64,000 nt of DNA, taken from contig NZ_FRCD01000020.1 of assembly GCF_900142785.1 (NCBI RefSeq), positions 51,720 through 115,719 of the forward strand, in the 5' to 3' direction. Every line of letters begins with the position of its first letter. Positions within the stretch are counted from its first letter, which is position 1. The notes beneath the pieces were generated by a model. It made no database searches. It was not told where the DNA came from and saw only the letters and a program-made list of their open reading frames with translations. A program made the translations under genes and the position numbers. Shown one piece after another: positions 43,405 through 52,036 of the stretch. The DNA is from Chryseobacterium carnipullorum (GTDB lineage: Bacteria > Bacteroidota > Bacteroidia > Flavobacteriales > Weeksellaceae).

Positions 43405-44667
43405 TTATTCTCCAAAAACTTCATGTCCAGTATTTAAAGTATCTTTATTATCGTTCATTACACTGTGCAGTTTATCTTTCTGAACCGGAAAATCCTCGAA
43501 TAACCCTGATAACGCCAGGGCGGTATAGACTTTATTTGAATATCTGTTCCCAATAGCGACGATGGTCACTTTAGATTTCAGCAAATGGGCAAACACAGAA
43601 TTGGTCCCATGCCACCAGCCATTGTGATAAGTAAGTTTTTCACCGTTATCAAAGATTTTCATTCTGAAACCTAATCCATAATTATTCATTCCGGACTTTT
43701 CATTGCTGTAGGGCGTGAAAACCATCTGCATCAGATCCGGCTTCAGGAAATCCTTGGAAAACATAGCCTTGGAAAAATTATAAAGATCTCTCGGTGTGGT
43801 ATACACATTCTTGTCTCCATATATAAGATCAAGCCTGTCCAGAGGATATAGCTTTCTTCCGCCGTAATAAAAAGACTGTGCTGCGGTAGGAATATCTTTT
43901 TCCTGGAAAATGTAGGTATGCTCCATTTTCAGAGGCTGAAATACCATTTCTTTCATCGCCTGAGGAAAAGGAGTTTTAGTAATCTTCTCTATCAAAAGAG
44001 CCAGCATCGCAAAATTGGTGTTACAGTACATAAAGCCTGTATCGGTATCTCTTGCAAGGTCTGGTTTATATTTAATAATCATATTCAGGACATCCTGATT
44101 GGTAATGAATGGCTTTGAAAGTTCAGCGGGAACCGGTTGTATTTTGGCAATAAAATATTCATATTTCGGAAGACCGCTTCTCTGATCGAGTAAAGTCTGT
44201 ACGGTAACATTCGGATAAGGAAATCCTGGAAAATATTGGGTTAAATGATCAGAAAGCTTAATTTTTCCGGCTTCTACAAGTTTTAGCATCGCCATCGCTG
44301 TCAGTGTTTTTGATACTGAAGCTACATGCAGTGGCGTATTTTTATTGATAGGCATCTGATCTCCTTCTCTTCCGAAACCTCTGTAGTTTTCATACAGGAT
44401 ATCATCTCCTTTTGCTACAAGGATTCCCCCACTCAGGTCTCCGCCTTCCCAGATTTTTTTATAATACTGATCAATATATCCTGTTACTATATTTTTATCC
44501 CCAAGCTGGCTTTCTTCTTTGGTAAATACATGGTCCAGATCTACATTTCCGTAGTTGGGAAGATTGGTTGTATTTTCAGCGGAAGCCTTTTTGGATTCGG
44601 AATTTTTTTTACAGGAAATAAGGGATAAAAAAACAGTTACAATAAGTACAAAGTTACGCGTCGTCAT
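43405..44667 (-). CDS. serine hydrolase lipoprotein (class C beta-lactamase fold)
   Basis: A 420-residue predicted lipoprotein from the ATG at 44667 (lipobox LSLISC). Seen: the SxxK nucleophile motif in ASVSKTLTAM, the YxN-type 'FMYCNTNFAML', and the late 'YHNGWWHGTNS' that stands for the KTG-like box. Family: penicillin-binding/beta-lactamase-related hydrolases, mostly peptidases or esterases of unknown substrate and not necessarily resistance enzymes. It starts the three-gene minus-strand run. Confidence 0.92.
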   Translation of the reverse strand: MTTRNFVLIVTVFLSLISCKKNSESKKASAENTTNLPNYGNVDLDHVFTKEESQLGDKNIVTGYIDQYYKKIWEGGDLSGGILVAKGDDILYENYRGFGREGDQMPINKNTPLHVASVSKTLTAMAMLKLVEAGKIKLSDHLTQYFPGFPYPNVTVQTLLDQRSGLPKYEYFIAKIQPVPAELSKPFITNQDVLNMIIKYKPDLARDTDTGFMYCNTNFAMLALLIEKITKTPFPQAMKEMVFQPLKMEHTYIFQEKDIPTAAQSFYYGGRKLYPLDRLDLIYGDKNVYTTPRDLYNFSKAMFSKDFLKPDLMQMVFTPYSNEKSGMNNYGLGFRMKIFDNGEKLTYHNGWWHGTNSVFAHLLKSKVTIVAIGNRYSNKVYTALALSGLFEDFPVQKDKLHSVMNDNKDTLNTGHEVFGE

Positions 44668-45019
44668 GAGTATCAAAAATGAGCAGCAATTTAATAAAAC
44701 TCAAAAATAAATTCTTAGTCTGCAGTATACATTATGAATTATTTAACATTATTAAATGCTTTTGTGAAGAATATAAAATCACATGACGCAAATCTTCTCA
44801 ACGTTGAGAAACTTTCTTATAATTTAGATTAAGTACTTATTTTTTAAATTGCAAAAACTTACTAAGAACAGTTTTTTAGAAATACATATTTTAAATAAAT
44901 CCACCCGCACAAAAGATAATTTATACGGAATTCAGGCGATTATTTGCATTTTTAATTTTTGTATTAATGTCTTGTATGTGGGAAATATGTATTTTTGCAC
45001 TCAATAAAAAAATAAAAAT
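44668..45019. other. divergent intergenic region with a 16-bp perfect palindrome
   Basis: About 350 AT-rich bases between divergent genes. It contains TTCTCAACGTTGAGAA at 44795-44810, a perfect palindrome, and a TATTTTTG -7 element at 44990-44997 before the BspA-like gene. No gene or stable RNA is seen. Confidence 0.6.
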
Positions 45020-46441
45020 ATGTTGAAAAAAATTTACTTTTTCTCTTTCTTCTTTTTGGTAATTACTGCTCTAAGGGCACAGACGCCACTTATATTAAAA
45101 TTTTTGGTGACCGATGCTAACAACCTAAAAATAAAGTTAAGTACGCAGGGCATCTACAACTACTCATATGTAAAGACCAACAATTCTACTATTACAGGTA
45201 ATGGAATTGGAAATACGGGTTTAACAGAAATAAGCGTTCCCTCAATAGGAACATATACTATTTCAATCACGCCTACCGGCACTTTTAGACTTAGTTCCGG
45301 AACTGATGTAGATAAAGTTGTCGAACTAACACAATGGGGGCAAATTACCTGGAATACTAATTTATCAGGAATGTTTTCTGGATATGAGAATATTCAAATT
45401 ACAGCCACTGATATTCCAGATTTTTCACAAGTTACTAATCTCAGCTCGTTTTTTTCAGGTTGCACCAACTTATCAATTGTAAACAATATTAACAATTGGA
45501 ATGTGGGCAACGTAACCGATATGAGCAATTTATTCTTTAATGCAAAGGCTTTTAATAAGCCAATTGGGAATTGGAATACCTCAAAAGTAACAGACATGAG
45601 CCAGATGTTTTTTTATGCTGACGCATTCAATCAGGATATTGGCAGTTGGAATGTTTCCAATGTGACCAACATGAGTTCAATGTTTAATCGTGCGAAAGCA
45701 TTCAACCAGAATATTAATAATTGGAACGTTTCAAATGTTCAGAATATGTCACTGATGTTCGAAGCATCTCAGGCGTTTAACCAACCATTAAACAACTGGA
45801 ATACTTCAAATGTCACCAATATGGCTCAGATGTTTTCTTATCCAAGTTTTAACCAAGATATTTCCTCTTGGGATGTTTCTAATGTTACCAACATGTCTCG
45901 TATGTTTTGGTCTAACAATAATTTTAATAAGAATTTAGGCAATTGGACACTTTCTCCAATAGTCAATTTGACAGAAATTTTTGGCTATAGTGGTTTAGAT
46001 TGTGGAAATTACGGGGCAACATTAAAAGGCTGGGCTGAAAATCCTAATTCTCCACTTGGACGACTTGTCGGAGCAGTTGGAAGGACTTATGGAAACGGTG
46101 GCCAAATATTTCGTAATCAATTAATTAACAACAAGGGCTGGACATTTGTTGGAGACAGTTTTTCTCCAAGCTGCTCGGAGCCTTTGTTACTTGTTGAAGA
46201 AATAAAATCAGGCAAAACAAAATTACTTCTGTACCCAAATCCTGCCTCGGAAATGATCTTTATAAAATCAGAATACATCACTAAATCGGTACAGGTTTTA
46301 GATGCTTCAGGAAAAGTATTATTGAATAAAGTTGGTGAAACCAATCAATTAAACCTGCAAAAAATTCCTACCGGAATCTATTTTATTAAGATTGCAACAG
46401 CCGACGGATCTGAGAGTATACACAAGCTCATAAAAAAATAA
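45020..46441 (+). CDS. BspA-like DUF285 repeat surface protein with T9SS sorting domain
   Basis: A 473-residue secreted protein. A signal peptide is followed by an N-terminal beta domain, then six clear DUF285 units of about 25 residues between residues 155 and 310. Each begins with a WN(V/T)SNVTNM-like phrase and continues to MF...AFN. A degenerate seventh unit (WTLSPIVNLTEIF) follows. The C-terminal sorting domain starts at YPNPASE near residue 410 and ends HKLIKK. Family: BspA/DUF285 proteins are surface leucine-rich-repeat-like adhesins in mycoplasmas, Bacteroidota and others. Single gene with its own terminator; probably accessory. Confidence 0.92.
   Translation: MLKKIYFFSFFFLVITALRAQTPLILKFLVTDANNLKIKLSTQGIYNYSYVKTNNSTITGNGIGNTGLTEISVPSIGTYTISITPTGTFRLSSGTDVDKVVELTQWGQITWNTNLSGMFSGYENIQITATDIPDFSQVTNLSSFFSGCTNLSIVNNINNWNVGNVTDMSNLFFNAKAFNKPIGNWNTSKVTDMSQMFFYADAFNQDIGSWNVSNVTNMSSMFNRAKAFNQNINNWNVSNVQNMSLMFEASQAFNQPLNNWNTSNVTNMAQMFSYPSFNQDISSWDVSNVTNMSRMFWSNNNFNKNLGNWTLSPIVNLTEIFGYSGLDCGNYGATLKGWAENPNSPLGRLVGAVGRTYGNGGQIFRNQLINNKGWTFVGDSFSPSCSEPLLLVEEIKSGKTKLLLYPNPASEMIFIKSEYITKSVQVLDASGKVLLNKVGETNQLNLQKIPTGIYFIKIATADGSESIHKLIKK
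45497..45955 (+). repeat. in-frame tandem repeat region of the BspA-like gene
   Basis: Roughly 75-base units, about six copies, with recurring 'TGGAATGTTTCCAATGTGAC'-type starts. Copies differ by scattered substitutions, so it is an old coding repeat, not a recent tandem expansion. Confidence 0.85.
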
Positions 46442-46501
46442 ACAATAAGTAAAAAATAGCCTCTTGCTATATAAATATAACTGCTTGCGGCAATAAATGG
46501 C

Positions 46502-46530
46502 AAAGCACAGATCGTAAGATCTGTGCTTTT
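46502..46530 (+). terminator. terminator of the BspA-like gene
   Basis: AAAGCACAGATC (46502-46513) and GATCTGTGCTTT (46518-46529) form a perfect 12-bp stem with a GTAA loop followed by T residues. Confidence 0.92.
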
Positions 46531-46645
46531 GTATAATTTGAAAATAAAAATATCATTTACTGAAAATCATTTGGAAAGATCACGTCAAAAAAAGATTTGT
46601 AGCTATATTCTAACACAGATCAGTAACTTCAGCAAGGATTATTAA

Positions 46646-47578
46646 CTAGCCTGCAAACCTTTCTATAATTTTATCAACGATCACCTGTGCCAGTTTTTCC
46701 TTACTTTGATGGGTCCACCCGGCTATATGCGGTGTTACAATTGTTTTTTCAGACTCCAGAAGATATTGGAGATCCTCGTTTTCGTGTTCAAGGTTTTCAA
46801 AGGAGGCCTTTTCATATTCAAGAACGTCAAGACAAGCGCCTTTTACTTTTCCTGACTTCAACGCCTCAACTAAATACTTAGTTTCAACATTTTTTCCTCT
46901 TGCCGTATTCACAAAATAGAAGTCTTTTTTCATCTCTGAAATAAATTTTTCATCGATAATATAATGAGTTTCAGAAGTGAGAGGAATATGAAGACTTAAG
47001 ATATCTGCAGATTGCTTTAGCTCTTCTACACTTACCTGTGAAGCGTATTCGTCTGAAAGTCCTGGAAGAATATCATGAAATATGACCTTACAGCCGAATC
47101 CTGAAAATCTCTTTGCTGTAGCTTTACCCATATTACCGTATCCGATAAGTCCAACTGTTTTTCCAAGCAGTTCATCGCCTCTGTTTTCTTCACGTTTCCA
47201 GATGCCGTTTTTCACTTCCTGAGAAGCAATAAAAAGCCTGTTCATGAGAATCAACAGCATGCCTACAACATGTTCTGCTACAGAGTCTCTGTTACCTTCA
47301 GGAGAATTGATCAGTTCTATTCCCAGCTTTTCAGCGACAGGAATATCAATATTTTCCATCCCCGCTCCTACTCTGGCGATAAACTTCAGATTTTTTCCTT
47401 TTTCGAGAAAGTTTTTGTCCAAAGGGATCCTGCTTCTGATGATGATTCCGTCATAATGTTCAATTTTACGACAAACCTCATCGTAGGAAGACATGAAATC
47501 CTCTTCCAGCACAAAGTTTTTAGCTAAAAGCTGTTCTGTAATAAGAGGATGATTTTTATCTAAAAGGAGAATTTTCAT
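46646..47578 (-). CDS. D-2-hydroxyacid dehydrogenase (phosphoglycerate dehydrogenase-like)
   Basis: A 310-residue enzyme. Seen: the Rossmann motif GLIGYGNMGKATAKRF, 'RVGAGMENIDIPVAEKLGI', catalytic Arg in 'VNTARGKNVETKYLVEAL', Glu in 'LDVLEYE' and His in 'VTPHIAGWT'. All fit the D-isomer dehydrogenase family. It lacks the ACT regulatory domain of long SerA enzymes. Family: NAD-dependent oxidation of 3-phosphoglycerate or reduction of 2-keto acids; without serB/serC nearby I give no symbol. Confidence 0.9.
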   Translation of the reverse strand: MKILLLDKNHPLITEQLLAKNFVLEEDFMSSYDEVCRKIEHYDGIIIRSRIPLDKNFLEKGKNLKFIARVGAGMENIDIPVAEKLGIELINSPEGNRDSVAEHVVGMLLILMNRLFIASQEVKNGIWKREENRGDELLGKTVGLIGYGNMGKATAKRFSGFGCKVIFHDILPGLSDEYASQVSVEELKQSADILSLHIPLTSETHYIIDEKFISEMKKDFYFVNTARGKNVETKYLVEALKSGKVKGACLDVLEYEKASFENLEHENEDLQYLLESEKTIVTPHIAGWTHQSKEKLAQVIVDKIIERFAG

Positions 47579-47622
47579 TTTTTAAACACGAATAATTTAA
47601 ACACTAATGACACTAATTATTT

Positions 47623-48106
47623 CACAAATGACACAAATGTGAATTTCATAGCGTCCCATTGGTTACTCTTTTTACCCCATTTTTAAATTGAAGGGTATTA
47701 AAATTGATCAGCATTCCAAGCTTACAGTTGCTTAGACGGAGATAAGTCAGAATTTGAGCCAGATGTACATCATTCAGGGACTCTACCGATTTAATTTCTA
47801 AGACAAATTTACTTTCGATCAGGAAATCCAGCCTGTAGCCTACATCCAACTTTACTTCATCATAAACCAAAGGCATTGGCTTTTGCTTTTCTACCAGAAG
47901 TTCATGCTTATTAAGCTCATAGAACATACATTCTTCATAAGCACTTTCCAAAAGTCCGGGACCTAAGGTTTTATGAACACGATATCCTGCTTCATACACC
48001 ATTCTTGATATATCGTTTTCTGAAATATCTGATGCTATCATTTTTTTTCCATTTACTCGGCACAATTCATTTGTGAAAATCTGTGCAGACATTTGTGTTA
48101 TTTGTG
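47623..48106. repeat. 18-bp inverted repeats flanking the GxxExxY gene
   Basis: CACAAATGACACAAATGT at 47623-47640 and its near reverse complement at 48089-48106 (one mismatch) bracket the GxxExxY gene. Additional CACAAAT- and CACTAAT-like copies lie next to them. No target-site duplication is obvious. Confidence 0.65.
47646..48041 (-). CDS. GxxExxY protein
   Basis: A 131-residue protein from the ATG at 48041; an upstream ATG at 48092 lies inside the flanking repeat and adds 17 residues unlike the family. Seen: the name-giving GPGLLESAYEE, then 'VEKQKPMPLVYDEVKLDVGYRLDFLIE' and 'VLEIKSVESLNDVHLAQILTYLRLSN', which carry a PD-(D/E)xK nuclease-like arrangement (D...E-K). Family function unknown; members are scattered singletons in many Bacteroidota genomes. 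It sits between a dehydrogenase and a thioesterase gene with no functional link. Confidence 0.92.
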   Translation of the reverse strand: MIASDISENDISRMVYEAGYRVHKTLGPGLLESAYEECMFYELNKHELLVEKQKPMPLVYDEVKLDVGYRLDFLIESKFVLEIKSVESLNDVHLAQILTYLRLSNCKLGMLINFNTLQFKNGVKRVTNGTL

Positions 48107-48130
48107 TTTAAGTCTTTACAAGGGCAGAAT

Positions 48131-48682
48131 TTATTTCTTATCTTTCTTTGATTCTTTTGTTTCTTCAGGCTCCTGAAACAGTTTTTTAAGCTCTACAGAG
48201 TCAAGAGGCTTCATTCTTCCTGATAGGATAAGAGAAAGCTCTTTTCTTCTGATGGCCGCCGCATGTCTCAGTATTTCTTCTTCTGTTTCCGGGATCATAT
48301 CCGGGATCGGAATAGGACGGTTGAATTCATCTACCGCAACGAATGTATAAATCCCTTCATTGGTGTGAATTTTCTTCTGATTGATCGGGTCATCCAGCCA
48401 AACATCTACATAGACTTCCATTGAGGTAGAGAATGCTCTGGATACTTTAGATTCCAGAACTACCACTCCCCCCTCAGGGATCGGATGATTGAAGGAAACG
48501 TGATTTACAGATGCCGTTACCACTCTTCTTTCGCAGTGTCTGGCTGCAGAAATAGAAGCACAACGGTCCATTTTTGCCAGAAGCTCACCTCCGAAAAGGT
48601 TTCTTAAAGAGTTGGTTTCGTTCGGAAGAACAATATTCGTCATAATGGTCAGGGATTCTGACGCTTTTTTTACTTTTGCCAT
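48131..48682 (-). CDS. acyl-CoA thioesterase (hotdog, YciA/BFIT type)
   Basis: A 183-residue hotdog enzyme. Seen: 'NETNSLRNLFGGELLAKMDRCASISAARHC' (the N/D...GG..L..MD pattern), 'VVTASVNHVSFNHPIPEGG', and 'STSMEVYVDVWLDD', typical of acyl-CoA thioesterases of the YciA/ACOT group. The C-terminus is charged (TKESKKDKK). It hydrolyses acyl-CoA to free acid and CoA in the cytoplasm. It overlaps the upstream HU-CCDC81-like gene by 13 bases. Confidence 0.92.
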   Translation of the reverse strand: MAKVKKASESLTIMTNIVLPNETNSLRNLFGGELLAKMDRCASISAARHCERRVVTASVNHVSFNHPIPEGGVVVLESKVSRAFSTSMEVYVDVWLDDPINQKKIHTNEGIYTFVAVDEFNRPIPIPDMIPETEEEILRHAAAIRRKELSLILSGRMKPLDSVELKKLFQEPEETKESKKDKK

Positions 48683-49422
48683 TGAGTCTTAGTGTTGTTT
48701 TGAGCGGCCGGAGCTGGTGGTGTCCCTTTCCCGACCGGTTTTGATAATGAATCTTTTTTCAGTGAATCTGAAACGGCTGTTTGCGGAGTATGAACCATCA
48801 CTTTTACAGTATCTTTTACAATTCTGTGGGTAGAAGTCTGTACAGAAACTTTATCAAAAGATTTTTTTCCGAAAAGAAGTTCCTGTTGGGTAAAGGCGAG
48901 GTAAATAATTCCCAAAACAGGAACAGCGAGCAGAAAAATCCAAAGAATTGACTTCTTGAATTGATAGTCTTTTTCACGGTTTACAGTAGTACTGACCTTT
49001 TCTCCGTTATTGATATCCGACAGTCTTATTTCCTCGAGGCCATAGAAATCCGGATGTCCTGATTCTATTCTTTTCCCTTTGAAATGTGCCCTATCATTTT
49101 CAATAGTGATGACTCCAAGATTCTGAATTTCCAGAACCTGATCTGCCTGAAGCTTTTTCTTCCAGAAATCGGTCTGAATTTTCAGGTCACTTTTGGAAGC
49201 TTCCAGAGACATCTGTTTCTGTGCTGCTATAAAAGCGGCAAGTTCGTCAGACTGTATTTCATAATCCACCGCAAAAACGATCTCGCTTGCGGGCGGAAGG
49301 ATGCTCCCGTTCTCGGAATTAATAATTGCCTTGGAGTTTTTAAGCGAAAACATACCGAAGCTCGGAACCGTCACAGTTCCAAATTGTTTCAGATATTCTA
49401 AAATGTAAGCTGAAATATTCAT
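48670..49422 (-). CDS. HU-CCDC81-like domain membrane protein
   Basis: A 250-residue protein. Residues 1-60 (MNISAYILEYLKQFGTVTVPSFGMFSLKN) and about 65-130 resemble the two prokaryotic HU-CCDC81 domains found in Bacteroidota. A transmembrane helix (about 170-185, ILWIFLLAVPVLGIIYLAF) follows, then a periplasmic Thr/Ser/Pro-rich tail. The SPOR domain that often ends such proteins is missing here. Family: proposed link between nucleoid or cytoplasmic partners and the envelope. Role unproven. Translationally coupled to the thioesterase gene. Confidence 0.8.
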   Translation of the reverse strand: MNISAYILEYLKQFGTVTVPSFGMFSLKNSKAIINSENGSILPPASEIVFAVDYEIQSDELAAFIAAQKQMSLEASKSDLKIQTDFWKKKLQADQVLEIQNLGVITIENDRAHFKGKRIESGHPDFYGLEEIRLSDINNGEKVSTTVNREKDYQFKKSILWIFLLAVPVLGIIYLAFTQQELLFGKKSFDKVSVQTSTHRIVKDTVKVMVHTPQTAVSDSLKKDSLSKPVGKGTPPAPAAQNNTKTQWQK

Positions 49423-49476
49423 TTGGCAGCAAATTTATAATTTTTTCATGACTTTTTGAAGAGATTTATCGGATAT

Positions 49477-49504
49477 AAAAAAAGACTGCCGAAACAGTCT
49501 TTTG
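49477..49504 (-). terminator. terminator of the TonB receptor gene
   Basis: AAAGACTG (49481-49488) and CAGTCTTT (49495-49502) form an 8-bp stem with a CCGAAA loop. On the minus strand it is followed by a T run. It lies about 57 bases after the receptor stop. Confidence 0.88.
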
Positions 49505-49560
49505 ACAAATAGGTATAAAATTGAATGTATTAAAACCTGTTTGGTAAATTATTTTAATAA

Positions 49561-51699
49561 TTATTGAATTTTCCAGCTAATCCCGAACATAAAATTAGTT
49601 CCTGCCTGTGAAAAATAGTATGGATCACCATCGTAAACAGCTCCATTATTTACATACTTTTTATTGAAAAGGTTATTCACCAGTAATTTTAATGCAATAT
49701 CATTACTGGCGATCTTAAACTGGTATTGCGCGTTGAAATCCGTCAGAAAATAGTCTTTCAGTTCCAGGTTTTTGTTTCCTGTATTATCCAGATATTGCTT
49801 TCCTACGTACTGGTTCATCAAAGCAAACTGGAAGTTTTTGTCCGGAAAATACTTCAGTCCAAGATTAGCAATCACATTCGGAGAGAATGATATTTCGGTA
49901 TCTCCAAGACTCTGAAGCGTTCCATTATTTTTAATATTAAAATCAAGATTTCTATTCTGACTCAGACTGACATTTCCAGTCACTTCCCATTGCTTTGAAA
50001 GTTTAGCCAATGCTCCAATCTCCACTCCTCTTCGGTAACTCTTCCCTGAGTTGGTTCTGATAAATGCCCCTACATTATTCAATTGCCCGTTCAGTACTAG
50101 CTGATTGACATAATACATATAATATAAGTTCGCAGTTACCGATAAAATTCCGAATTGCTTCTCAATACCCGCTTCAAAATCGTGAAGTTTTTCAGCTTTC
50201 ACATCATTATCGCTCATCAGGTCATCTCTGTTCGGTTCACGTTGGGCATGGGCGTAGGAAAGAAAAACTTTTCCACTTCCGATCTTGTAATTTACTCCCG
50301 CCTTTGGGTTAAAGAAAAGCCAGTTCTTATCAAGATTTCCTCCCTCCCCGTCGCCGGCAGTAATAATTTTTGTGTTATAATCAATATTTCTGAGCTGAAG
50401 ATCTCCGAAGAATTCAAAATGCTCGCCTGTTCTCCATAAAGCCTTCGCAAAACCCGCCACCTCAGTTTTCACTGAACGGTTTCTGTAATATTCGTATTCA
50501 TTTACCATTGGAAAATAGACTCCCGTCACATTCCCAAAGTGTCTTCCGTAATATTGGTTTGCGACTAGTCCGAAGTTAAGATCCACATTTTCCAATTTTC
50601 CGTATAAGGTAGAAACAGCACCGTAAAAATCATTATCCAGCCATTTTTTTCTGATAAAATCAGTCTGTTCTACAGCAGATCCGTTCACGATAGGTACAGG
50701 CAAATTGTAATTGGAATAATGCGTTGCATCTACATCCGTTTCATCCACCCTTTTATAATTTTCATAATATCCTCTTCCTTTTGTGTAATGGAAAGTGGTT
50801 TCCAAGCTCCAGTTATCATTGAATTTCTGCTCCCATAAAAGCTGGTAGTGATTCTGTCTGTAGTTGTCCGTCTCATTATCATAGAACTTCTCTTCTCCGG
50901 TGAACAGATCTGTATATTGTCCTGAATAATTGAATTTTGGATTGGTTTCCCACGTAGGTCGGTCAATTCCATTCCAGGCCTGGTAAGTCTTCTCTTTCCC
51001 TCCGAAAGCCATCAGGCGAAGTCTCGTTTTCCCTTCTTCAAATAATGCGGTGAAATTGTAAGAATCCAGATTTGAAGAAGCTCTGTCTATATATCCGTCA
51101 GAATGAATACGCGTATATCTTCCCATCACGGAAAGCCTGTTTTTCCAGAATTTTCCGGAACCTGCCTCAGCCGAATACTTGTAGGTATTGAATGAGCCAT
51201 AACTGTCATCAGTTTTAAAATACATCTTCTCATCCGGCTCTTTGGAGATCACGTTAATGCTGGCTCCAAACGCAGAAACCCCATTATTGGAAGTTCCCAC
51301 TCCTCTCTGAATAACGATTTGTGAAGCAGAACTTGTAAGATCCGGAACATTGACAAAGAACGTTCCCTGACTTTCAGAATCGTTGTAAGGAACACCGTTC
51401 ATCATCACATTGATTCCTTTTCCAGAGACTCCACGGATCCTGAATCCTGTGTATCCAACTCCGTTTCCGGCATCAGAAGTAGAGATAATAGAGGTTTGAT
51501 TTTTTAACAGGATCGGAAGATCCTGGCCCAGATTTCGGCTGTCAATATCCTTCTGCACATTGATAATTTCCTTAGCAACGGGAAGTCTTTTGGTAAAATT
51601 GACCGCTTCAATTTCCCTGATTTTCAGGGAATCTTTATTTTGAGCCTGGATAAAGGCTGCAGAGCCTACAGTAAGCCCTAAAAAAAATAATCCTTTCAT
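49561..51699 (-). CDS. TonB-dependent outer-membrane receptor, probable thiamine uptake
   Basis: A 712-residue receptor. A signal peptide (MKGLFFLGLTVGSAAFIQAQ) is followed by a plug domain ('DLPILLKNQTSIISTSDAGNGVGYTGFRIRG', 'VMMNGVPYNDSESQGTFFV', 'IQRGVGTSNNGVSAFGASINV') and a 22-strand-type barrel ending in 'NFMFGISWKIQ'. There is no N-terminal carboxypeptidase-like module. Family: energised uptake of scarce nutrients across the outer membrane. The TPP riboswitch in its leader points to thiamine or its precursors as cargo; the receptor itself does not reveal the ligand. Confidence 0.93.
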   Translation of the reverse strand: MKGLFFLGLTVGSAAFIQAQNKDSLKIREIEAVNFTKRLPVAKEIINVQKDIDSRNLGQDLPILLKNQTSIISTSDAGNGVGYTGFRIRGVSGKGINVMMNGVPYNDSESQGTFFVNVPDLTSSASQIVIQRGVGTSNNGVSAFGASINVISKEPDEKMYFKTDDSYGSFNTYKYSAEAGSGKFWKNRLSVMGRYTRIHSDGYIDRASSNLDSYNFTALFEEGKTRLRLMAFGGKEKTYQAWNGIDRPTWETNPKFNYSGQYTDLFTGEEKFYDNETDNYRQNHYQLLWEQKFNDNWSLETTFHYTKGRGYYENYKRVDETDVDATHYSNYNLPVPIVNGSAVEQTDFIRKKWLDNDFYGAVSTLYGKLENVDLNFGLVANQYYGRHFGNVTGVYFPMVNEYEYYRNRSVKTEVAGFAKALWRTGEHFEFFGDLQLRNIDYNTKIITAGDGEGGNLDKNWLFFNPKAGVNYKIGSGKVFLSYAHAQREPNRDDLMSDNDVKAEKLHDFEAGIEKQFGILSVTANLYYMYYVNQLVLNGQLNNVGAFIRTNSGKSYRRGVEIGALAKLSKQWEVTGNVSLSQNRNLDFNIKNNGTLQSLGDTEISFSPNVIANLGLKYFPDKNFQFALMNQYVGKQYLDNTGNKNLELKDYFLTDFNAQYQFKIASNDIALKLLVNNLFNKKYVNNGAVYDGDPYYFSQAGTNFMFGISWKIQ

Positions 51700-51821
51700 T
51701 CTATAAATCTTTAAAATTTAATGAATAAAAGGGGCGGATTAAATAATGTAACAATTTTCTAATTTAACAGTCCTTCAATGAGAGTTGGTATTGTTGTCCT
51801 GTTCTATCGGTACATTTTCAA

Positions 51822-51892
51822 AATTCCCTAAACGGCATTATCCGTTCCAGGTTCATTGGGTATAATCTCAGCCTGTTACAGCACCCCTTTAC
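51822..51892 (-). promoter_or_regulatory. TPP (thiamine pyrophosphate) riboswitch
   Basis: On the minus strand, in order: GGGGTGCT (from 51887), GGCTGAGATTATACCC, AACCTG, GGATAATGCCG, TTTAGGGA. These are the conserved blocks of the THI element, including CUGAGA and the ACCUG/GGAUAAUGC pair. It lies about 125 bases upstream of the TonB receptor gene. In Bacteroidota, TPP riboswitches usually repress thi and thiamine-transport genes when TPP is plentiful. Confidence 0.93.
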
Positions 51893-52036
51893 TTCAGCCG
51901 CGAAATTACAAAAAAAATGCGAGATGGGGCATGCGCTGCATCGGGTTACGAAATCCGGGATTTCCGTGCTGAACAATCCGGAATTTTGAATAGAGTATTT
52001 TTAAAATAAAGAATCAAAGTCTCTATCGCTTTCTGC

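Noticed and set aside
43405..44667. Antibiotic-resistance beta-lactamase
   Set aside because: It has the fold motifs only; it is a long lipoprotein of the general serine hydrolase group with no sign of resistance function.
45497..45955. Regular repeats that might suggest a CRISPR array
   Set aside because: The units are in frame, about 75 bases long, without constant repeats and unique spacers, and encode DUF285 motifs.
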